From Clostridia bacterium (lineage in GTDB: Bacteria > Bacillota_A > Clostridia > Lachnospirales > Cellulosilyticaceae): 9,938 nucleotides of DNA. Positions 6,368 to 9,938 of this stretch are shown here, one piece after another (the stretch's first letter is position 1; every line of letters begins with the position of its first letter). Made by a program: the position numbers and the translations under genes. The notes beneath the pieces are model-generated. The model was given only the letters and a program-made list of their open reading frames with translations. It was not told the origin of the DNA and searched no databases. The stretch is from the NCBI GenBank assembly GCA_029239935.1, contig JARBTY010000106.1:1-9938 (forward strand), in the 5' to 3' direction.

Positions 6368-7249
6368 ATGGAGAAGATCGCATCACCTCAGGGAACAAAA
6401 GACTTACTTAATAAATACCCGTTTGTATTTCAAAAAAAGTTTGGGCAGAACTTTCTTATAGACACACATGTTCTAGGTAAAATTATAGACGCAGCTGAGA
6501 TTACAAAAGAAGACTGCGTACTTGAGATAGGGCCAGGGATAGGCAGCGTCACAGAGGAGCTTATAGAGCATGCAGGCAAAGTGATTGCAGTGGAGATAGA
6601 CAAGCAGCTGATTCCTATTTTAGAGGAGCAGTTTGGACAAAAAGAGAACTTTAGGCTGATTCATCAAGATATACTAAAAGTAGATCTTAAAAAGCTGATA
6701 GAGGAAGAATCTCCCAACAAGAGAATCAAGGTGGTTGCAAATCTACCTTATTATATTACAACACCTATTATCATGCATCTGCTGGAAAACGAACTGCCTA
6801 TAGAAAGCATTACCATCATGGTACAAAAAGAGGTAGCTGACAGACTTTCGTCGCCGCCAGGCAACAAACAATACGGTGCTATTACTGTAGCAGTTAATTA
6901 TTATGCAAAACCCTATTTGGTTGCGAATGTACCACGCAATTGTTTTATGCCAAGACCAAATGTAGACTCAGCCGTACTAAGACTTACTCTAAATGAGACT
7001 TCTGGGGTAGAGGTTAATAACAGAGCACAGCTTTTTAAAATTATTAAAGCTTCTTTTTTGCAAAGAAGAAAAACGCTGCTTAATGCACTGGCTGCTAATG
7101 CTGACCTAGGGCTCCCAAAAGAGGAGTTAAAGACACTATTAGAAGACAGTCATGTCGGTGCATCTACAAGAGGAGAGACCCTGTCTTTGCAGGAATTTGC
7201 AAGGTTATCTGATTATATAGATGCTTTCAGGACACAAAAAAAGAGTTGA
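6368..7249 (+). CDS. rsmA: 16S rRNA (adenine1518-N6/adenine1519-N6)-dimethyltransferase RsmA (KsgA)
   Basis: RsmA dimethylates two adjacent adenines in the 3'-terminal hairpin of 16S rRNA with S-adenosylmethionine during late 30S assembly; its loss gives kasugamycin resistance. The 293-residue protein has the expected length. Visible motifs are QKKFGQNFL (22-30) at the N-terminus, the SAM-binding loop EIGPGIG (53-59), the acidic residue after strand 2 in VEID (75-78), HQDI (99-102), the catalytic NLPYYI (125-130) and FMPRPNVDS (193-201), followed by the C-terminal helical domain with FLQRRKTL. The ATG at 6368 is preferred to the GTG at 6359 because the ribosome binding site lies at 6354-6359. 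The stop TGA (7247-7249) lies inside the -35 hexamer of the next promoter. No terminator separates it from the downstream leader, so some read-through into the aromatic operon leader is possible. Confidence 0.97.
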   Translation: MEKIASPQGTKDLLNKYPFVFQKKFGQNFLIDTHVLGKIIDAAEITKEDCVLEIGPGIGSVTEELIEHAGKVIAVEIDKQLIPILEEQFGQKENFRLIHQDILKVDLKKLIEEESPNKRIKVVANLPYYITTPIIMHLLENELPIESITIMVQKEVADRLSSPPGNKQYGAITVAVNYYAKPYLVANVPRNCFMPRPNVDSAVLRLTLNETSGVEVNNRAQLFKIIKASFLQRRKTLLNALAANADLGLPKEELKTLLEDSHVGASTRGETLSLQEFARLSDYIDAFRTQKKS

Positions 7250-7274
7250 CAATGAGAATTATACCACTTATAAT
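7246..7274 (+). promoter_or_regulatory. Perfect consensus promoter of the aromatic operon, overlapping the rsmA stop
   Basis: TTGACA (7246-7251) and TATAAT (7269-7274) are spaced by exactly 17 bases. The rsmA stop codon TGA is part of the -35 hexamer. Transcription would begin near 7281, about 36 bases before the leader ORF and 295 before aroF. A fully consensus promoter followed by a terminator ahead of the first enzyme gene fits control by premature termination rather than by initiation. Confidence 0.85.
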
Positions 7275-7316
7275 GAACCTAATTTCAAAAATACAATAAA
7301 TGATGAGGATATAAAA

Positions 7317-7460
7317 ATGAATCGTATATGTGAACTTACAGCAAAATTTTATACATTCTTTTTTAGCTGGGGCTACTTTTATTTTAGCGCTGGTTATTTT
7401 TGCTGTAAACAAAATATGAGAAGGCCTTTTGGCATATACGTCCCCATTCATATATCTTAA
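7317..7460 (+). CDS. Putative aromatic leader peptide (Phe/Tyr/Trp-rich) of the aroF-pheA operon
   Basis: This is a 47-codon ORF with ATG at 7317 and TAA at 7458-7460, preceded by GAGGA (7305-7309) at 7-base spacing. Residues 11-28 read FYTFFFSWGYFYFSAGYF: seven Phe, four Tyr and one Trp in 18 codons (7347-7400), with F38 and Y41 later. The first enzyme gene downstream makes DAHP for all three aromatic amino acids, and the second makes phenylpyruvate. An intrinsic terminator begins 23 bases after the leader stop codon. This is the arrangement of a translated attenuator, as in the E. coli pheA and trp leaders: low charged tRNA-Phe/Tyr/Trp stalls the ribosome and favours read-through. The same frame is open up to an ATG at 7221 inside rsmA, but that lies before the promoter. 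Caveats: the stretch is T-rich, which raises Phe content in any frame; the peptide is long for a leader; and an overlapping frame (7330-7419) encodes a hydrophobic peptide. Confidence 0.7.
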   Translation: MNRICELTAKFYTFFFSWGYFYFSAGYFCCKQNMRRPFGIYVPIHIS

Positions 7461-7486
7461 GTTTTTTAAGATTAAAAGATATAAGG
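7442..7486 (+). promoter_or_regulatory. Candidate antiterminator segment of the attenuator
   Basis: TATATCTT (7451-7458) is the exact reverse complement of AAGATATA (7476-7483). The stem can be prolonged by C7449-G7485 and T7448-G7486 past one mismatch, invading the base of the terminator's 5' arm (7483-7486). A competing upstream pairing is TGGGG (7368-7372, within the aromatic codons) with CCCCA (7442-7446). A ribosome stalled on the aromatic codons would block the latter and leave 7448-7458 free; a ribosome reaching the stop at 7458-7460 would cover it. A rival small hairpin is ATCTTAA (7454-7460) with TTAAGAT (7466-7472). Pairings were found by eye, without energy calculation. Confidence 0.35.
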
Positions 7487-7518
7487 CTTTATGCTCAAAA
7501 GGGCATAAAGCCTTTTTT
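7483..7518 (+). terminator. Intrinsic terminator before aroF (attenuator terminator)
   Basis: AAGGCTTTATGC (7483-7494) pairs perfectly over 12 bp with 7503-7514 around an 8-base loop, followed by TTTTTT (7513-7518). It lies upstream of aroF (ATG 7576), inside the transcript from the 7246-7274 promoter, so full transcription of the operon requires read-through. A transcript ending here would be about 238 bases long. No further promoter of comparable quality was seen between 7519 and 7575. Confidence 0.9.
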
Positions 7519-7575
7519 ATTTATAGATGTTTCAAAAATACAACACTACGCTACATATTATAAGGAGGTATAAGC

Positions 7576-8604
7576 ATGATTATCGTTATGAATCACACAG
7601 CTACAGAAGAAGAGATTTTAAAGCTTATGGAGGAATTAATGAGCAGTTACCCTGTTCAAATACAAAAAATAACAGGACAGGAACGTACTGTACTGGGTTT
7701 TGTGGGAGATACATCAGGCATCGATACGACACAAATAGAAAATGACAGCAGAGTGTATAGAGCTATGAGAGTAAGAGAACCCTTTAAAAAGGCTAACAGA
7801 TTATTTCACCCTGATAACAGCATTATTGAGGTAGGCGGGAGAAAAATAGGAGGAGGCGACATTGCAGTTATAGCAGGTCCTTGCTCCGTAGAAAGTGAAG
7901 AGCAGATTGTATCGGTTGCTGAAGACGTAAAAAGATCAGGAGCGACCTTTTTGAGAGGTGGTGCTTATAAACCCCGTACTTCCCCCTATGCTTTCCAAGG
8001 TCTTGAAGAGGATGGACTTGAACTGCTTAAGATAGCCAGAGAAAAAACAGGACTTCCTATTGTAACAGAAATCATGTACCCACAGACAATTGATAAATTT
8101 GTTGAGGATGTAGATATTATCCAAATAGGAGCAAGAAATATGCAAAACTTTGCGCTTCTTAAAGAATTAGGCAGAACAAGGAAACCTATACTGCTTAAGA
8201 GAGGTTTATCTTCTACTATAGAAGAATGGATTATGGCAGCGGAATACATTATGGCAGGAGGAAATGATCAGGTTATCCTTTGTGAAAGAGGAATTAGAAC
8301 ATTCGAAAGCTATACCCGTAACACCCTAGATTTATCAGCCATTCCGGCTATTAAAAAACTCAGTCATCTTCCGATCATCATAGATCCAAGTCATGCATCG
8401 GGACTAGCGTACATGGTAGAGCCTATGTGTATGGCGGCCATAGCTGCAGGAGCAGACGGGGTTATTATAGAAGTTCATAATAACCCAGCTAAAGCTTTGT
8501 GTGACGGTCCACAATCTCTGACACCAGCAGAGTTTGATAAAGTGATAGGAAAGATGAGAAAATATGCAGCAGTAGAAGACCGTCAAATCAGTGAGGTGAA
8601 ATAA
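7576..8604 (+). CDS. aroF: 3-deoxy-7-phosphoheptulonate (DAHP) synthase, type I-beta with N-terminal regulatory domain
   Basis: The enzyme condenses phosphoenolpyruvate and erythrose 4-phosphate to DAHP, the first step of the shikimate pathway, in the cytoplasm. The 342 residues match the Thermotoga-type class: an N-terminal ferredoxin-like domain (about 1-70), which in Thermotoga mediates Tyr/Phe feedback inhibition, then the TIM-barrel catalytic domain. Visible motifs are GPCSVES (101-107), LRGGAYKPRTSPYAFQG (126-142), QIGARNMQN (183-191), LLKRG (206-210), CERGIRTFE (236-244), DPSHASG (270-276) and EVHNNPAKALCDGPQSL (299-315). The metal ligands are C103, H273, E299 and D310, each one residue on from the Thermotoga positions. 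Start: the textbook site TAAGGAGGT (7561-7569) six bases before the ATG. It is the first structural gene after the aromatic leader and terminator, and its TAA overlaps the pheA ATG by one base. No chorismate mutase domain is fused to it. Confidence 0.97.
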   Translation: MIIVMNHTATEEEILKLMEELMSSYPVQIQKITGQERTVLGFVGDTSGIDTTQIENDSRVYRAMRVREPFKKANRLFHPDNSIIEVGGRKIGGGDIAVIAGPCSVESEEQIVSVAEDVKRSGATFLRGGAYKPRTSPYAFQGLEEDGLELLKIAREKTGLPIVTEIMYPQTIDKFVEDVDIIQIGARNMQNFALLKELGRTRKPILLKRGLSSTIEEWIMAAEYIMAGGNDQVILCERGIRTFESYTRNTLDLSAIPAIKKLSHLPIIIDPSHASGLAYMVEPMCMAAIAAGADGVIIEVHNNPAKALCDGPQSLTPAEFDKVIGKMRKYAAVEDRQISEVK

Positions 8605-9548
8605 TGGGAGAAGAAGGACCTTATTATAACATCGGCGAAAACCTCAAGATATCTATAGAAAATTTGTATCAACACAACAAACATGTATTAAAAGCAATAG
8701 AAGACGGTATGAACGATGTACCTAAAGCAAATCCTATAGTGGGCTATCAAGGGGTATCGGGTTCCTTTGGACAAGAAGCGGCAATGACTTATTTTAAAGA
8801 GGGTTATGGGAGCCTTGCAGCCCACGAGGAGTTTGAAGATGTGTTTGAGGCTTTAGAAAAAGGGACGATAGACTATGGGGTTGTCCCTATAGAAAATTCC
8901 AGTGCAGGTGATGTGCTGGAAATCTATGATTTAATGTTAAAGCATAATGCATATATAATTGGCGAAGAGATTATAAAGGTGGAGCATAACCTATTGGGGA
9001 TAAAAGGCGCTAAAATAGAGGAGTTAACAGAAGTTTATTCTCATCCTCAGGCCTTGTCACAATGTAAAGGATTTCTAAGAGCCCATAGGTATATTGAAGA
9101 AAAACCTTATTTAAATACAGCGATGGCCAGTCAATTTGTTGCAGAGACTAAAGATAAGACAAAAGCTTCTATAGGAAGTAAAAGGGCAGCGGATGCTTAT
9201 AACTTAGAAATTCTCAAAAGCAATATTCATTTTAATGATACAAACTGCACCAGATTTATTGTGTTAGCTAAAAATATGGCTATTAGTAAAAAATGTGATA
9301 AAATAAGTGTAGTATTTACAACTTCTCATACAAGCGGTGCGCTTTATAATATATTAGGACATTTTGCATACAATGGACTCAACCTGCTAAAGATACAATC
9401 TAGGCCCCTTCAAGAAAAAACATGGCATTATTTTTTCTTTGCTGACCTAGAAGGCAATCTGCAGGATGCCAATGTCCTTATAGCACTTGGCAAACTTGAA
9501 GAACAGAGTAAATATTTAAAAATACTAGGCAATTATAAACAGGCTTAA
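8604..9548 (+). CDS. pheA: Prephenate dehydratase with C-terminal ACT domain
   Basis: This enzyme decarboxylates and dehydrates prephenate to phenylpyruvate, the step committed to phenylalanine. The catalytic domain spans about 45-225: VGYQGVSGSFGQEAA (46-60), VPIENSSAGDV (94-104), HPQALSQC (147-154), then NDTNCTRF (211-218), whose TRF carries the family's key threonine (T216). The ACT domain (about 233-310) has the GAL motif (245-247) and IQSRP (264-268) in place of the usual IESRP, the Phe-binding site for feedback inhibition. The first 44 residues (GENLKISIENLYQHNKHVLKAI and neighbours) are not a complete chorismate mutase domain, although many clostridial PheA proteins carry one of about 90 residues; they may be a remnant or linker. 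The ATG at 8604 overlaps the aroF TAA (TAATG), with GAGGTG at 8593-8598 five bases ahead, implying translational coupling. A later ATG at 8709 lacks a good ribosome binding site. Confidence 0.95.
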   Translation: MGEEGPYYNIGENLKISIENLYQHNKHVLKAIEDGMNDVPKANPIVGYQGVSGSFGQEAAMTYFKEGYGSLAAHEEFEDVFEALEKGTIDYGVVPIENSSAGDVLEIYDLMLKHNAYIIGEEIIKVEHNLLGIKGAKIEELTEVYSHPQALSQCKGFLRAHRYIEEKPYLNTAMASQFVAETKDKTKASIGSKRAADAYNLEILKSNIHFNDTNCTRFIVLAKNMAISKKCDKISVVFTTSHTSGALYNILGHFAYNGLNLLKIQSRPLQEKTWHYFFFADLEGNLQDANVLIALGKLEEQSKYLKILGNYKQA

Positions 9549-9562
9549 TCAAGGAGGAAAAA

Positions 9563-9934
9563 ATGAAAAAAAGTATATTTACAGACAAAGCCCCTAAGGC
9601 AATAGGGCCTTATTCACAAGCAGTGACTGCAAATGGTATGATCTATACCTCAGGTCAATTAGGAATGGACTATGAGGGAGTATTAGAAGAAACAGTAGAA
9701 GGACAAGCACACAAGGCAATTCAGAATTTGATAGCCATACTGGAGGAAGCAGAAACCAGTATAGAAAATGTCGTAAAAACCACAGTTTTTTTAGCAGATA
9801 TCAATGATTTTATAAAAGTAAACGAAATTTATGGTCAATACTTTAAAGAACCTTATCCAGCAAGAAGTGCTTTTGAAGTAGCCAATCTTCCTAAAGGTGC
9901 AAAGGTTGAAATAGAAGCAATCGCAACATTGTAG
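9563..9934 (+). CDS. ridA: RidA-family reactive enamine/imine deaminase
   Basis: RidA (YjgF/YER057c/UK114 family) hydrolyses reactive 2-aminoacrylate-type enamines and imines released by pyridoxal-phosphate enzymes, protecting other PLP enzymes from damage; it acts as a cytoplasmic homotrimer. The 123 residues are of standard length. Visible motifs are KAIGPYSQAV (12-21, with Y17), IYTSGQLGMD (27-36), the central TTVFLADINDF (73-83) and PYPARSAFEVANLPKGAKVEIEAIA. R101 is the conserved substrate-carboxylate-binding arginine and E118 the conserved acidic residue near the C-terminus, which marks the active RidA subgroup. Start: AAGGAGG at 9551-9557, five bases before the ATG. It follows pheA by 14 bases with no terminator between, so it belongs to the aroF-pheA operon. 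A role in protecting aromatic aminotransferases is an inference from position. The window ends four bases after the stop, so the operon may continue. Confidence 0.95.
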   Translation: MKKSIFTDKAPKAIGPYSQAVTANGMIYTSGQLGMDYEGVLEETVEGQAHKAIQNLIAILEEAETSIENVVKTTVFLADINDFIKVNEIYGQYFKEPYPARSAFEVANLPKGAKVEIEAIATL

Positions 9935-9938
9935 TCAT

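Noticed and set aside
7221..7316. Longer version of the leader ORF starting at ATG 7221 inside rsmA
   Set aside because: It lies upstream of the 7246-7274 promoter and within the rsmA coding end, with no ribosome binding site; the ATG at 7317 has GAGGA at good spacing.
7281..7575. T-box riboswitch upstream of aroF
   Set aside because: No T-box consensus, no specifier-loop-like stem I and no antiterminator bulge with the T-box sequence could be found; the terminator is present, but the leader is ORF-like instead.
7527..7745. 72-codon + strand frame overlapping the start of aroF
   Set aside because: It runs through the aroF ribosome binding site and start in another frame, with no ribosome binding site of its own and low-complexity, non-protein-like content.

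Overview
The window reads as the chromosome of an AT-rich Gram-positive bacterium, most likely of the class Clostridia. The evidence is strong AAGGAGG-type ribosome binding sites, consensus TTGACA/TATAAT promoters, and the Firmicutes gene neighbourhood tatD - yabE-like (DUF348/G5/3D) - rsmA. It also encodes two exported proteins of types common in Clostridia: an SH3 protein and a copper-amine-oxidase-N-like 'stalk' protein. The genus cannot be fixed from the sequence alone. All recognised genes lie on the + strand, and no mobile element, CRISPR array, tRNA or rRNA was seen.

Layout. Positions 2-223 are the 3' end of a probable HAD-family 5'-nucleotidase, closed by an intrinsic terminator. Positions 378-1502 form a single-gene unit with a perfect consensus promoter, encoding a secreted protein with two SH3-like domains and an uncharacterised C-terminal domain. 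Positions 1509-3861 form another single-gene unit, encoding a 739-residue exported protein of repeated beta-rich modules ending in a copper-amine-oxidase N-terminal-like domain. Next come tatD (3915-4673), a 574-base AT-rich gap with a terminator, a candidate promoter and three inverted repeats, the yabE-like cell-wall gene (5248-6261) and rsmA (6368-7249). From 7246 to the right end lies an aromatic amino acid operon: a consensus promoter overlapping the rsmA stop codon, a leader region, aroF (DAHP synthase), pheA (prephenate dehydratase) and ridA.

Most notable region. Between rsmA and aroF, positions 7246-7518 have the layout of a ribosome-mediated transcription attenuator. A perfect promoter is followed by a 47-codon ORF with its own ribosome binding site. 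In that ORF, 12 of 18 consecutive codons (7347-7400) specify Phe, Tyr or Trp. A strong intrinsic terminator follows at 7483-7518, just before aroF. No T-box hallmark is visible, although T-boxes are the usual device for such operons in Firmicutes. The proposed control is that scarcity of charged aromatic tRNAs stalls a ribosome on the leader and lets RNA polymerase read into aroF-pheA-ridA. Both enzymes also carry regulatory domains (an N-terminal ferredoxin-like/ACT-like domain in AroF and a C-terminal ACT domain in PheA), so the pathway would be controlled at transcription and at enzyme level.

How the genes work together. AroF makes the first committed shikimate intermediate, and PheA converts prephenate to phenylpyruvate on the phenylalanine branch. 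RidA probably clears reactive enamine/imine by-products of PLP enzymes. TatD and RsmA are housekeeping nucleic-acid enzymes. The yabE-like, SH3 and stalk-domain proteins act at or outside the cell envelope.
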